Positions 1-9,655 of a DNA stretch of 64,000 nucleotides are shown here, in pieces. Both the position numbers and the translations under genes were made by a program. The stretch spans positions 62,001 through 126,000 of the forward strand of contig CANFNV010000003.1 of assembly GCA_947448525.1 (NCBI GenBank), read 5' to 3'. The notes below the pieces were generated by a model. It had not been told where the DNA came from and made no database searches. It worked only from the letters and a program-made list of their open reading frames with translations. This stretch comes from Flavobacteriaceae bacterium (GTDB taxonomy: Bacteria; Bacteroidota; Bacteroidia; Flavobacteriales; Flavobacteriaceae). The first letter of the stretch is position 1; every line of letters begins with the position of its first letter.

Positions 1-3000
1 ATTCAATTCAAAATTTCGGGAAGCATAATTATCCGAGATGCTACTCAATTTTGTTATTGACATATCTAAATTGAACAACCAACTTTTTTGAAGTAAGTGG
101 GCATATTGCAATTGATTGGAACTCGAATTATTTTCTTGCGATCCAATAGAAAGTAAACTTTTTACGTGACTTTCTAAATAGGTATAGGTCACCGAATGCT
201 CTTGCTTGCCTCGATTGTAGAACATGCTGTTTCTAAAACTTTTGTTCATACCTAACAAATTATCGGTACTGTTTGAGAACGGATTTAAGTTAAAATTATC
301 CGATTTACGTTCAATTTTTCTATCCAAAGAAAATGCTGATTGATTGTAAAAAAAGGAGAGGAGTTTCTTTAATCCTTTTTCGTTATTCCATCGGGACGGA
401 CTTAAAGTAACGGATTGCGAAAATTTATTCTGATGTGTTTTTACAAAAATTTGATTGGGAAGAAACACCCGAATATATTTGGCCAAATCGTGAAATGGTG
501 CGACTTCAAACTCTTGTAATTGCTGAATTCCATCGCCATTGTAATCGTTCCACATGTAAACACCTTGACCCGGATTGACTTGCAAATAGGTGAATTCTTG
601 TTGTGCAATAGTACCCGATACATTTTCATAAGCGGTGTTTGTTTGGATCATTTGACCCCAAAAGTTATCATTATATAGTACACGAGAATTCAATGACGGT
701 TCATTAGGTTTTGAAACATCTGAAAAGGTCAATCGTCGGTAATTCACAAAAAGGGATAAATTGGTTTTTTGAGTTTGTATCAATTTCGATTTCAAATAAT
801 AGGAATTAGAAGCATTCACCCGCTTTAATAATCCCGATTGCAAACTGTCATTATTGCGATGTAAATACCCTATTTCTGCATAGACTTTCGTACTGTCCCC
901 TCTACCAATACCCCCCCCAATTTCACTAAATCGCTGACTTAATCTGGTAAACTGATTGGTCGCTACTAGCTTTTCTTGATTATCTTCTAAACGGAAACTC
1001 GAACCAACCCAATTTTTATTAAAATGGTATTTCCCTCGCGATTGATTTCTAAAAAAAGTGGTGTTTGAAACACTGCCCGTACTGTTAAGAAAACTGCTAT
1101 TTTGTTGTAATGATATGTTTTTAGTTTTAAAATTCCCCTGAACAATATGGCGTGTGCCCGAAAAATTATTTGAAAAGTCGAGCTTTTCTAATTGGTATTT
1201 AGCAAATCCATTTTCTTTAAAATCAAAATTCAATCCCGATGTAAGCAAACTTTGGGTTCCAGAAATATTGGTTAAATTCCAATCGCGGTTGAATTCGATG
1301 GTAAATAATCGCTCAATAGTTTTGAAATTGTTCTGAATCAATTGGTAATTGGCTACTGCATCGACAGTAAATTTTCCAGAAAAAAGCCGTTGTTTTGCAT
1401 TGAATTTAGAGGCAATTCCCTTGTTATTTCCATCATCAAGTTTTGAATACAAATTCAAATCATTATTACTGATGCCGAATTCAAAATCGACGGAAGTCTT
1501 TTCTGACGGATTAAATTTTCCTAAAACCGTTGCAATTTGGATCTTTGTGGGCGGAACCAATCGTGTAATGGGTTCGTAATTTCCTTGCGGAACACCACCA
1601 ACAGGGGGTAGATATTCATAAATTTTCCCAACAGCAGTGTTACTTGTAAGGTTGTAATTTCCGAGATTGGCACCTACTAAAGTGAATTTTACATTATATA
1701 AAACATCGGTAGATACATTCGAATATTGAAAGATATTAATACCGCCAATACTTACTTTTTTGTACAAAATTTTATTTTCAGAATAGGAATCGATATATGC
1801 CGAAGGCGCATTCATCAGACTAAGATCGTCACCTGCATTTTGAAGAATTGCTACTTGTTCACTCGATAAATTTTGTTGCAAAGGTTGGTTTTTCACATCA
1901 CTTTCAGAATATAAATAACCCCCCAAACTCCATTTTTCTTCTTGATGATTGACGCCGCCATAGGTAATAAAACGCGTATAACTTCGGTCCGAATATTGGT
2001 ATTCAATTGCAATTCGCATTTCGGAGGTGATGGGAAAAAGCGATGTAAATTTGATTTCTCCAGCATTATAATCAATTACATAGTCGTTATTTTCACCCCG
2101 CTTTAGCAAAATTCCATTCACATATACGCGTTCAGAACCCGAAATCACCAATACATACAATTCGCCATTATTGCCTCGAAGTTTGTATGGCCCTTGATTG
2201 CCTTCTTGTCCAATAAAACTACTTTTGGCATATTGTCCTCGAACCACGGCGCCTGCAGCAAAGATTTCCGTTTTGTTTTCGGGCGTACCAAAAGTGAAAC
2301 GTGTCGATAATCCCTGAACTTTTTTGTTGAAATTTAAAAATTGTGATTGCCTATTCTCTAAAAATAAATCTCCTGCTCGAATGTTCCATTTATCGGAAAA
2401 AAGTTCAATAAAAATTTGATCAAATTCATCTAATTTTTGAGAATAACCACCATTTTGAAGCGGAATATTACTGTCTTGAATGGAAGCACGAAGCGATACC
2501 TTATTGGATATCTTACCGGTAATTTGCAAATCGAGATTAGAATTTACTGTTGAATTTTGATTGTTTCCAACGGTAATGCCACGGGTAATGCTTCCTGAAG
2601 TATTCAATCCATCAAAGGGTTTGAAGGATTTTAGATTGTCTCTTTTAACCACATATAAATTCCCAGCTTCGTTCGGAACTACGCGCGCATCATTATAAAT
2701 CGAGTAAGTTTTGGTAATAAATTCCGGGAATTTTAAATAACGAATGGTGATGGAATCGTTAGAAACATAGTTATTTTTAAAGAGCAACTTGGCTTTCTTA
2801 AAATCCATTTTATAAAATGAAGTATCAACAAGATTGCCGTGTTTGTCGAGAATTTTGAAAAAAGATTCGTTGATACTTACGTTATCAATAGCTATGGTGT
2901 CTTTTGAAAAGGGAAGTTTTTTATTTTTATAAGGCGTTTCGATTTCCTGAGCCAAAACGCTCGAAAAACAGAACAACAGCAACAAATAAAAACTACTTTT

Positions 3001-3006
3001 TAACAT
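1..3006 (-). CDS. Large outer-membrane/surface protein, C-terminus cut by window edge
   Basis: Reading the minus strand from the ATG at 3006 gives 1002 codons with no stop down to base 1, so the gene runs off the window; the ORF track probably omits it for lack of a stop. The N-terminus is a Sec signal peptide (hydrophobic stretch ending SSVLAQ). The rest is rich in alternating polar/hydrophobic strands with many Asn, Ser and aromatic residues, typical of Bacteroidota outer-membrane beta-barrels or surface proteins. Landmarks are GSITRGITVGNN near residue 135 and SERVYVNGILLKRG near residue 290. The frame stays open through an 8-base C run near 910. I do not recognise a named family. It lies 64 bp downstream of aspartate kinase on the same strand, but nothing suggests a shared function. 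Confidence 0.85.
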   Translation of the reverse strand, partial: MLKSSFYLLLLFCFSSVLAQEIETPYKNKKLPFSKDTIAIDNVSINESFFKILDKHGNLVDTSFYKMDFKKAKLLFKNNYVSNDSITIRYLKFPEFITKTYSIYNDARVVPNEAGNLYVVKRDNLKSFKPFDGLNTSGSITRGITVGNNQNSTVNSNLDLQITGKISNKVSLRASIQDSNIPLQNGGYSQKLDEFDQIFIELFSDKWNIRAGDLFLENRQSQFLNFNKKVQGLSTRFTFGTPENKTEIFAAGAVVRGQYAKSSFIGQEGNQGPYKLRGNNGELYVLVISGSERVYVNGILLKRGENNDYVIDYNAGEIKFTSLFPITSEMRIAIEYQYSDRSYTRFITYGGVNHQEEKWSLGGYLYSESDVKNQPLQQNLSSEQVAILQNAGDDLSLMNAPSAYIDSYSENKILYKKVSIGGINIFQYSNVSTDVLYNVKFTLVGANLGNYNLTSNTAVGKIYEYLPPVGGVPQGNYEPITRLVPPTKIQIATVLGKFNPSEKTSVDFEFGISNNDLNLYSKLDDGNNKGIASKFNAKQRLFSGKFTVDAVANYQLIQNNFKTIERLFTIEFNRDWNLTNISGTQSLLTSGLNFDFKENGFAKYQLEKLDFSNNFSGTRHIVQGNFKTKNISLQQNSSFLNSTGSVSNTTFFRNQSRGKYHFNKNWVGSSFRLEDNQEKLVATNQFTRLSQRFSEIGGGIGRGDSTKVYAEIGYLHRNNDSLQSGLLKRVNASNSYYLKSKLIQTQKTNLSLFVNYRRLTFSDVSKPNEPSLNSRVLYNDNFWGQMIQTNTAYENVSGTIAQQEFTYLQVNPGQGVYMWNDYNGDGIQQLQEFEVAPFHDLAKYIRVFLPNQIFVKTHQNKFSQSVTLSPSRWNNEKGLKKLLSFFYNQSAFSLDRKIERKSDNFNLNPFSNSTDNLLGMNKSFRNSMFYNRGKQEHSVTYTYLESHVKSLLSIGSQENNSSSNQLQYAHLLQKSWLFNLDMSITKLSSISDNYASRNFELN

Positions 3007-3070
3007 AAATAAGATAACTCTTAAATGTCAAAAGTAGTATTTATTATTGTAAAAAAAAGAGAGTTAAAAA

Positions 3071-4324
3071 TTACTCCTTAGTTACAATTTGCATTGTTTC
3101 TCTAGAAACTTGTCTTAAGATAACCACTTTATCTTTTTCAACCATTTCGGCGGCTTCTTTAGAGAAGTGTCTTATGGTATAGAGCGAAACATTTTCATTG
3201 TAAGAAACTTTGAATTTTTTAGATAAAATCCCTTTTAAATCGTTGAAATTTCCAAATTTATCTTCAATACAAACGGAAAAACTAATCGCGGAGTTCTGAA
3301 TTAAACTCACTTTTATTTTGAATTGGTGGAATAACGCAAAAATCTCGCTGATGTTTTCTTCCATAATAAAAGAAAAATCTATAGACGAAAGCGAAATTAA
3401 TAATTGGCCTTTCTTTACAATAAAACAAGGTATTTTTGGATCTAAATCGGCACCTTTGGAAACGCTGGTTCCCGGCAAAAGCGGATTAATAAATGATTTT
3501 ACAAATAACGGAATTTCTTTTTTCTGTAACGGTTGTAATGTTTTTGGGTGAATTACTGAAGCGCCATAAAAAGCCAATTCAATCGCTTCATGATAAGATA
3601 TTTGATTCAATAAAATGGCATTTTCAAAATAACGCGGATCGGCATTTAAAACTCCTGGAACATCTTTCCAAATGGTAACGCTTTCCGCACTCAGGCAATA
3701 CGCAAAAATAGCGGCAGTATAATCGGAGCCCTCCCTACCCAAAGTAGTGGTAAAGTTGTTCTCATCGGAACCTAAAAATCCTTGAGTTATGTTCAACGAT
3801 TTCTTTTTGATACCTTTTAAAATCAATTTTTGAGTATGCTCCCAATCTACGTTAGCATCACGATAAGCGCTGTCGGTTTTTATAAAATTTCGAACGTCAA
3901 TCCAATTGTTTTTTAATCCTTTTTCGTTGAAATAATGACTCACAATGGTCGTCGAAACTATTTCGCCATAACTGATTACTTGATCGTACACAAAGTTATA
4001 ATTAGGCGATTTATTGCTTCTTAAAAAATACTCTAAATCGGCAAAATGACTGTTTACTGCAAAAAACACATCGTGATCTTCGTCTTCAAATAAGTCGAGT
4101 AAAATTTGATTGTGGTATTTCCGAACTTCTTGAAGTGAGGCATGAAATTCGTTCGATTTTTCAAAATAATTTTTGATTACTAGTTCCAAAGCATTGGTTG
4201 TTTTACCCATTGCCGAAATTACAATTAGCAGCTCTTCATGACCCACTTTTTGTAAAACATCAAATACATTTTTTATTCCTTTGGCATCTTTCACAGATGC
4301 ACCACCAAATTTAAATATTCTCAT
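3071..4324 (-). CDS. Aspartate kinase (monofunctional)
   Basis: Phosphorylates L-aspartate, the first step of lysine, threonine and methionine synthesis; cytoplasmic. The N-terminal kinase signature KFGGASV is at residues 5-11, with the family motif TLGREGSDYTAA near residue 195. The last 120 or so residues look like ACT-type regulatory domains, as in feedback-controlled aspartokinases. Length (417 aa) fits a monofunctional enzyme, with no homoserine dehydrogenase fused. A perfect -7 box (CAAATCTA on the plus strand, 4371-4378) lies about 50 bp upstream. GNAT and fbp genes follow on the far side. Function is secure; whether it is the only aspartokinase, and which end product inhibits it, cannot be seen here. 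Confidence 0.93.
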   Translation of the reverse strand: MRIFKFGGASVKDAKGIKNVFDVLQKVGHEELLIVISAMGKTTNALELVIKNYFEKSNEFHASLQEVRKYHNQILLDLFEDEDHDVFFAVNSHFADLEYFLRSNKSPNYNFVYDQVISYGEIVSTTIVSHYFNEKGLKNNWIDVRNFIKTDSAYRDANVDWEHTQKLILKGIKKKSLNITQGFLGSDENNFTTTLGREGSDYTAAIFAYCLSAESVTIWKDVPGVLNADPRYFENAILLNQISYHEAIELAFYGASVIHPKTLQPLQKKEIPLFVKSFINPLLPGTSVSKGADLDPKIPCFIVKKGQLLISLSSIDFSFIMEENISEIFALFHQFKIKVSLIQNSAISFSVCIEDKFGNFNDLKGILSKKFKVSYNENVSLYTIRHFSKEAAEMVEKDKVVILRQVSRETMQIVTKE

Positions 4325-4410
4325 TTCAGTAAAAATTCTTTTGTTTTTATTGCAAAGTTTAAATCATTTACAAATCTAAAAAAATAACAAGTTCAAATGG
4401 ACTACAATTG

Positions 4411-4887
4411 TTATTTATTTTGTGATAAAAATGCCTCAATTCCGTTCTCATCCATTTGAGCCACACGCCAATCTTCCAATACTTTTGCTCCTGTTTTTCG
4501 ATAAAAAGTAATGGCAGGGGTATTCCAATCGAGTACTGCCCATTCAATACGACGCACATTGTCGTGTTTTCCTTGTCGAATTATTTCTTTATAAAGTGCA
4601 AATCCGGCTCCAGTACCCCGTTGGTTTTCTCTTACAATTAAGTCTTCTAAATGAATGGTTTTGCCTTTCCAAGTCGAATAACGGTAATAGTATAAAGCTA
4701 TTCCAATTATAGTACTTGCTATTTCGGCCACAAAACAATGAAATAATGGGTTTTCTGAAAAGCCATCGCGCACTAAATCTTCAACTGTAACCACAACAGC
4801 ATCAGGTTCTTTTTCAAAAATGGCTAATTCTTTTATCAAGTCTAAAACCGAAGACATGTCGTCCGGAGTTCCTTTTCTAATAATCAT
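4411..4887 (-). CDS. GNAT N-acetyltransferase, spermidine/thialysine acetyltransferase-like
   Basis: Acetyl-CoA-dependent N-acetyltransferase of about 158 aa. The track begins at a TTG (4908); the ATG at 4887 (MIIRKGTPDDM) matches the usual GNAT N-terminus better and is used here. The acetyl-CoA loop is RENQRGTGAGFALY. The stretches YRYSTWKGKTIHLEDL and VLDWNTPAITFYRKTGA closely follow the SSAT-like subfamily of diamine and thialysine acetyltransferases, so a small amine is the likely substrate. That is inferred from family resemblance; many bacterial members are uncharacterised. It shares its strand with aspartate kinase, 86 bp away, and is divergent from fbp. Confidence 0.88.
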   Translation of the reverse strand: MIIRKGTPDDMSSVLDLIKELAIFEKEPDAVVVTVEDLVRDGFSENPLFHCFVAEIASTIIGIALYYYRYSTWKGKTIHLEDLIVRENQRGTGAGFALYKEIIRQGKHDNVRRIEWAVLDWNTPAITFYRKTGAKVLEDWRVAQMDENGIEAFLSQNK

Positions 4888-5125
4888 CTTTACAGTATTA
4901 ATTTTCAAAAATACAAATTCCTAGTGCTTTTCACTAAAATAATCTGAGCATTTGCTTCAGATAAAGATAAAGATAATAAAAGATTAATTGAAGAAATGAT
5001 TGTATGTTTTCAATTATTTGGAATTGCATAGAAAAATAAATTTGATAAAAAAAATATACTTCAAAAGCTACTATTTTTTTCATAAAAATAACGATATTTG
5101 CACAAACCTCTACAACGATTTCTTA

Positions 5126-6133
5126 ATGGAAGAGCGCAACAAAACCTTAGGTGAATTTATTATTGAAAATCAAAATGCTTTTCAATATTCTTCAGGAGAA
5201 TTATCCAGAATTATTAACTCCATTAGATTGGCCGCAAAAGTGGTTAATTACAAAGTAAGCAAAGCGGGATTGGTTGATATTATTGGATCTTCAGGAGAAC
5301 AAAATATTCAAGGAGAAGACCAACAAAAACTAGACTTGTATGCCAATGAAGTTTTTATTCAAACGTTAATTAATCGAGAAATTGTTTGCGGAATTGCCTC
5401 TGAAGAAAATGATGATTTCATAACAGTTGCTGGTTCAGATAATAGCCACAGTAATAAATATGTGGTTTTAATGGATCCGCTAGATGGTTCGTCTAATATT
5501 GATGTTAATGTTTCTGTGGGGACTATTTTTTCTGTTTTTAGAAGAGTAACGCCCATTGGAACGCCAGTAACTAGTGAAGATTTTCTTCAACCTGGAACGC
5601 AACAAGTGGCTGCGGGTTATGTTATTTATGGAACCTCAACCATGTTGGTTTATACAACAGGTCATGGAGTAAATGGCTTTACTTTAAATCCAGCGATTGG
5701 AACGTTTTATCTTTCGCATCCTAATATGAAATTTTCTAAAGACGGAACTATTTATTCTATAAATGAAGGAAATTATGTTCATTTTCCGCAAGGAGTTAAG
5801 CATTATTTGAAACATTGTCAACTGGAAGAAGACGATAGGCCATATACTTCAAGATATATTGGAAGTTTAGTTTCAGACATTCACAGAAACATGATTAAAG
5901 GAGGAATTTATATTTATCCTACGAGTTCCAAAGCACCCAACGGTAAATTAAGGTTGTTATATGAATGTAATCCGATGGCATTTATAGCTGAACAAGCTGG
6001 CGGAAAAGCTTCAGACGGTTATACAAGAATTATGGAAATTCAACCCACTGAATTGCATCAAAGAGTTCCGTTTTTCTGCGGAAGTTACAATATGGTTGCC
6101 AAAGCAGAGGAGTTTATGGAAGCGTACAAATAA
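5126..6133 (+). CDS. fbp: Class 1 fructose-1,6-bisphosphatase
   Basis: Hydrolyses fructose-1,6-bisphosphate to fructose-6-phosphate in gluconeogenesis; cytoplasmic, Mg-dependent. The metal-binding motif DPLDGSSN and the sugar-phosphate-binding region ([19 protein letters not shown]) are intact. The track opens at 5000, but its first 42 residues are lysine/tyrosine-rich and unlike the family. The ATG at 5126 ([11 protein letters not shown]) gives 335 aa, the usual length, and lies just after a near-consensus -7 box (GATATTTG, about 5093-5100). pckA at 47.8 kb is the other gluconeogenic gene in the window. Divergent from the GNAT gene. Confidence 0.96.
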   Translation: MEERNKTLGEFIIENQNAFQYSSGELSRIINSIRLAAKVVNYKVSKAGLVDIIGSSGEQNIQGEDQQKLDLYANEVFIQTLINREIVCGIASEENDDFITVAGSDNSHSNKYVVLMDPLDGSSNIDVNVSVGTIFSVFRRVTPIGTPVTSEDFLQPGTQQVAAGYVIYGTSTMLVYTTGHGVNGFTLNPAIGTFYLSHPNMKFSKDGTIYSINEGNYVHFPQGVKHYLKHCQLEEDDRPYTSRYIGSLVSDIHRNMIKGGIYIYPTSSKAPNGKLRLLYECNPMAFIAEQAGGKASDGYTRIMEIQPTELHQRVPFFCGSYNMVAKAEEFMEAYK

Positions 6134-6305
6134 ATTAAAAACTAATTGATGTATTCTTCGTTTCTTAATTGAAAAGGATCGAATCAATTATAATTACTAT
6201 CCCTTTAAAAGGAAAACTAATTCAATCAAATTTTAGGAATCTTATTAAACAAATTCAAAAAATAGTGTAAGTTTACATTTACAAACGCATAAATACGAAA
6301 TTGTT

Positions 6306-6899
6306 ATGTCAGATTTTTGGATTTTTTTTAAAATAGGATTAAATCATGTTTTGGACATTCATGGCTACGATCATCTACTTTTTTTAATTGCATTATCCGT
6401 TCCTTATGTCCTTAAAGACTGGAAAAAAATCTTAATTTTAGTTTCATTTTTCACGCTTGGTCATTCCCTTTCCTTATTGCTTTCTATGTTTAATGTTGTT
6501 TCTGTAAAAACAGTTTTGGTCGAATTGTTAATTCCAATTACGATTTTAATTGCAGCACTTTTCAATATTATAATGGTTGGAAAATCAGTAAAAAACGGCA
6601 ATATAACTTTCGTTGCTAGCGTAACCGTGTTTTTTGGAATAATTCATGGGTTAGGATTTTCCAATTATTTTAATTCAATTTTACCCGGAAAACCAGTAGA
6701 TAAATTAGCTCCATTATTCGAATTTGCAATCGGAATTGAAAGCGCACAAATTGTTGTGGTTTTAGCCGTTTTAATTTTAGCGTTCATATCACAAACCTTA
6801 TTCCGATTCAACAAACGTGATTTTACACTTATTATGTCGAGTTTTGTAATTGGCGTAGTTGTTCCAATACTTATCGAAAATCCAATTTGGAAAAAATAA
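6306..6899 (+). CDS. HupE/UreJ-like membrane protein
   Basis: Integral membrane protein of 197 aa with about six hydrophobic segments. It carries the HupE/UreJ_2 signature: an early histidine-rich HGYDHLLFL segment, FFTLGHSLSLLLS and FFGIIHGLGFSNYF. HupE and UreJ proteins are linked to nickel or cobalt uptake near hydrogenase and urease genes, but none is visible here, so metal transport is only a family-based guess. Stand-alone between fbp and the dCMP deaminase gene. A weak -7-like box (TAAGTTTA) lies about 35 bp upstream. The end of the protein is followed almost at once by the promoter of the next gene. Confidence 0.85.
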   Translation: MSDFWIFFKIGLNHVLDIHGYDHLLFLIALSVPYVLKDWKKILILVSFFTLGHSLSLLLSMFNVVSVKTVLVELLIPITILIAALFNIIMVGKSVKNGNITFVASVTVFFGIIHGLGFSNYFNSILPGKPVDKLAPLFEFAIGIESAQIVVVLAVLILAFISQTLFRFNKRDFTLIMSSFVIGVVVPILIENPIWKK

Positions 6900-6900
6900 G

Positions 6901-6932
6901 TTGGATTTGAAGTGAAGCAGTAGCTATATTTG
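6901..6932 (+). promoter_or_regulatory. Bacteroidota-type promoter for the dCMP deaminase/S41 protease pair
   Basis: TTG at 6901-6903 and a perfect -7 box TATATTTG at 6925-6932 are 21 bp apart, matching the Bacteroidota sigma factor consensus. Transcription would start near 6939, leaving a leader of about 93 nt. Confidence 0.55.
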
Positions 6933-7031
6933 TAAACCATTTACATGGATTTTAGAATTTTAAAGAACGTAAACTTTGTGCATTAGCGCCTAAAAATTAT
7001 AATTAAGAATACTGATACAAGTTCAGCATAA

Positions 7032-7460
7032 ATGAAAGACAAAAAACAAAACAAATACGACAAAGCTTATTTAAGAATTGCTGCCGAATGGAGCAAACTT
7101 TCGTATTGTAAACGCAAGCAGGTAGGCGCCATAATCGTTCGAGACCGAATGATAATTTCCGATGGATACAACGGAACGCCATCGGGTTTTGAAAATTGCT
7201 GCGAAGATGAAGAAGGGTTGACCCAATGGTATGTGCTTCATGCAGAAGCAAATGCCATTTTAAAAGTGGCACGTTCTACACAATCGTGTGATAATGCGAC
7301 TCTATACATTACACTTTCACCATGTAAAGAGTGTAGTAAATTAATTCACCAATCGGGAATCAAACGAGTGGTCTATCAAAAAGGATATCGAGATACATCG
7401 GGACTCGATTTTTTAGTTAAAGCCGGAATTGAAGTATTTCAGCTTGAGGATTTAGAATAA
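7032..7460 (+). CDS. dCMP deaminase family protein
   Basis: Zinc-dependent deaminase of 142 aa, most likely converting dCMP to dUMP for dTTP synthesis. The zinc site is complete: His70 and Glu72 in HAEAN, Cys98 and Cys101 in PCKEC. The N-terminal KRKQVGAIIVRDRMIISDGYNG is typical of ComEB/dCMP deaminases rather than cytidine or guanine deaminases. Extra cysteines (NCC, residues 55-57) are often present in the family and may bind a second zinc. The S41 protease gene starts 7 bp after its stop, so the two are probably co-transcribed from the promoter at 6901-6932. Confidence 0.92.
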   Translation: MKDKKQNKYDKAYLRIAAEWSKLSYCKRKQVGAIIVRDRMIISDGYNGTPSGFENCCEDEEGLTQWYVLHAEANAILKVARSTQSCDNATLYITLSPCKECSKLIHQSGIKRVVYQKGYRDTSGLDFLVKAGIEVFQLEDLE

Positions 7461-7467
7461 AATTTTA

Positions 7468-9039
7468 ATGAAAATCAATAAAATCTTCATACCTTTTTTG
7501 TTTTTTTCCTGCGTGGCATTAGGAATAGTAATTGGTGGATTAATAAATTATCCATCAACCAAAATGGCCTTTTCCAAAAATAATTATAAAACCAAACTCA
7601 ACCGACTTTTATATTTTATCGACAAAGAATATGTAGATGACGTCAAAACGGATTCTATTGTAGATTTAACGGTAACCAATATTCTTGCCAATCTCGATCC
7701 ACATTCGGTTTATGTTCCTCGAAGCGAGCAAACTGCTGTTGCTGAAAGCATGAAAGGCGATTTTGTTGGTATCGGGGTTAATTTTTATTCCTACAACGAT
7801 ACTATAGCAGTTATAAAACCTATAGAAAACGGTCCGGCGCAAAAAGCAGGAATTAAAGAAGGCGACCGAATTTTATATGCTGATGATTTCAAACTTTTTG
7901 GAAAAAAACTTAAAAACGAAGTCCTATATAGTAAATTAAGAGGAGAAAAAGACTCTGAAGTTACCTTAACGGTTTATAGAAAATCAGAAAATAAACAATT
8001 GAAAGTTAAAATAAAGCGGGATATAGTTCCAATAAAAAGTGTTGATGCCGCTATTTTATTAAACAATACCACAGGATATATAAAAATCAACCGGTTTGCT
8101 GAAACAACTGCTCAAGAGTTTCATTTCGCATTATTGAAATTGAAGAAAAGCGGTATCAATTCGCTAGTCATTGATTTGCGGGAAAATGGAGGCGGTTTAA
8201 TGGAAATGACCATTCAAATTGCTGATGAACTTTTAAAAGATAAAGAGTTGATTGTTTTCACAAAAAACAAAAAAGGAAACATCGATAAAACCTATGCCAC
8301 CAATGATGGCGATTTTGAAACAGGGCGAGTATCTATTTTAATTGATGAAAATTCGGCGTCAGCAAGTGAAATTTTAGCGGGCGCGATTCAGGATAATGAC
8401 CGTGGTACAATTTATGGAAGGCGTTCCTTTGGAAAAGGATTGGTGCAACGCGAAATGAATTTTGAAGACGGCTCTGCGGTTAGATTGACAATAGCAAGAT
8501 ATTATACGCCAAGTGGTCGTTCTATACAAAAACCCTACAAAAAAGGGAATAGCAGAGATTATTTCAAAGAATCTGAAGATCGTTTTGCTAGTGGCGAATT
8601 GTATGAAAAAGGGAAAATGAAAATTTCAGATTCGTTAAAATTCAAAACAAAAAAAGGACGAATAGTTTATGGCGGTGGTGGAATCGTACCTGATGTTTTT
8701 ATACCACTTGAAGTGACTTATGGAGATGAAAGTTTAGAATATATTTTGCAAACGGGTATAGTTGGACATTTTGTTTTTGAACAATTAGACCATAACAGAA
8801 ATACATTCAAAGGATTGAATTTGGAACAATTTCAAGCAAAAATGAATGGTAATCAGTATTATGTAAATCAGTTTGAAAAATACATGTATAAAATAGGAGC
8901 AACCATCGATTTGAATTATAATAAAGTAATTGTAAATCGCTACATTACTGCAGAATTTGCAAGACAGTTATTTGGTGAAAATCAATATTATCAAATTCTA
9001 TTGAAAGAGGACAAGATGATAAAAGCGGTTTTGAAATAA
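7468..9039 (+). CDS. S41 family carboxy-terminal processing peptidase (CtpA-like)
   Basis: Periplasmic or membrane-anchored serine protease of 523 aa. An N-terminal hydrophobic segment (about residues 6-26) is followed by a PDZ domain (from about 95, with AGIKEGDRILYAD) and the S41 catalytic core. The Ser/Lys dyad is visible as Ser298 in NSASASEI and Lys323 in RRSFGKG, exactly 25 residues apart as in CtpA enzymes. The C-terminal 150 residues form a family-specific extension seen in Bacteroidota homologues. It cleaves the C-terminus of exported proteins; the substrate is unknown. It follows the dCMP deaminase gene by 7 bp and converges with the flavoprotein gene, leaving 1 bp between the stops. 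Confidence 0.93.
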   Translation: MKINKIFIPFLFFSCVALGIVIGGLINYPSTKMAFSKNNYKTKLNRLLYFIDKEYVDDVKTDSIVDLTVTNILANLDPHSVYVPRSEQTAVAESMKGDFVGIGVNFYSYNDTIAVIKPIENGPAQKAGIKEGDRILYADDFKLFGKKLKNEVLYSKLRGEKDSEVTLTVYRKSENKQLKVKIKRDIVPIKSVDAAILLNNTTGYIKINRFAETTAQEFHFALLKLKKSGINSLVIDLRENGGGLMEMTIQIADELLKDKELIVFTKNKKGNIDKTYATNDGDFETGRVSILIDENSASASEILAGAIQDNDRGTIYGRRSFGKGLVQREMNFEDGSAVRLTIARYYTPSGRSIQKPYKKGNSRDYFKESEDRFASGELYEKGKMKISDSLKFKTKKGRIVYGGGGIVPDVFIPLEVTYGDESLEYILQTGIVGHFVFEQLDHNRNTFKGLNLEQFQAKMNGNQYYVNQFEKYMYKIGATIDLNYNKVIVNRYITAEFARQLFGENQYYQILLKEDKMIKAVLK

Positions 9040-9040
9040 A

Positions 9041-9652
9041 CTATTTTGTTCTAATCGAATCATGAACTTGACACGAAATGCTATCATTCCATAAAGTTAA
9101 AATGTCAGTGGCAACCGCAGCTCCACTTCCCGCAGCAATAGCAAGTTGGCTTCGGTGTCCTGCAAGAGTTCCCGCTACATAAATTTCGTCAGCAACTTTA
9201 TGGTCTTCATTTTTTAATTGCACACGTTGTTTTTCGGCAATAGATTTTTTGTGAGGTTCTATATACTCCATCAATCCTTCAATAGTAAATGTGTTTGAAG
9301 AACCAATTCCAATTACAATATTTTTTGTTGGATAAGAATTTTTGTTTGTAAAAACGGTGAAGTTTTGAAATTCACCTTCGATTTTAATTACTTTTTCGTC
9401 TTCAATTTGAATAATGTGTGGGTATAAATTGCGAAGTTGTTCTAAACTTTCGGTTAAAAGCTCTGAACCTAATTTCCCTGATGAAATTCCGTAAGCATTA
9501 TTAAATAATGCCATTTGAAGAGACGCTGTTTTTTGATGTGCAATAATCCCAATTTTTTTTTCCTTGGCAAAAACTTTATTTTGAGCGGATCCCAAAACTA
9601 AAGCACAAGAAACTCCAGAAACGCCACCACCAATAACTAAAACATCAAACAT
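9041..9652 (-). CDS. Small NAD(P)/FAD-dependent oxidoreductase, thioredoxin reductase-like
   Basis: A 203-aa flavoprotein. The N-terminal dinucleotide-binding GGGVSGVS motif (VIGGGVSGVSCA) and the C-terminal FAD-binding AGTLAGHRSQLAIAAGSG segment resemble thioredoxin reductase. The central NAD(P)H domain and the redox CxxC are missing, so it is much shorter than the 310-aa reductases. It may bind FAD alone or pair with another subunit. The ends look intact, with a clean start and stop, so it is probably a real short family rather than a truncation. The 66-aa membrane protein gene lies 3 bp upstream on the same strand, suggesting one transcript. Confidence 0.8.
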   Translation of the reverse strand: MFDVLVIGGGVSGVSCALVLGSAQNKVFAKEKKIGIIAHQKTASLQMALFNNAYGISSGKLGSELLTESLEQLRNLYPHIIQIEDEKVIKIEGEFQNFTVFTNKNSYPTKNIVIGIGSSNTFTIEGLMEYIEPHKKSIAEKQRVQLKNEDHKVADEIYVAGTLAGHRSQLAIAAGSGAAVATDILTLWNDSISCQVHDSIRTK

Positions 9653-9655
9653 TAA

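Noticed and set aside
441-2075. Small ORFs at 441-629, 1154-1336, 1349-1579 and 1893-2075
   Set aside because: All lie within the large open frame on the minus strand and are in other frames.
5000-5125. N-terminal extension of fructose-bisphosphatase
   Set aside because: The extra 42 residues are unlike the family and the region contains a near-consensus -7 box; the ATG at 5126 is preferred.
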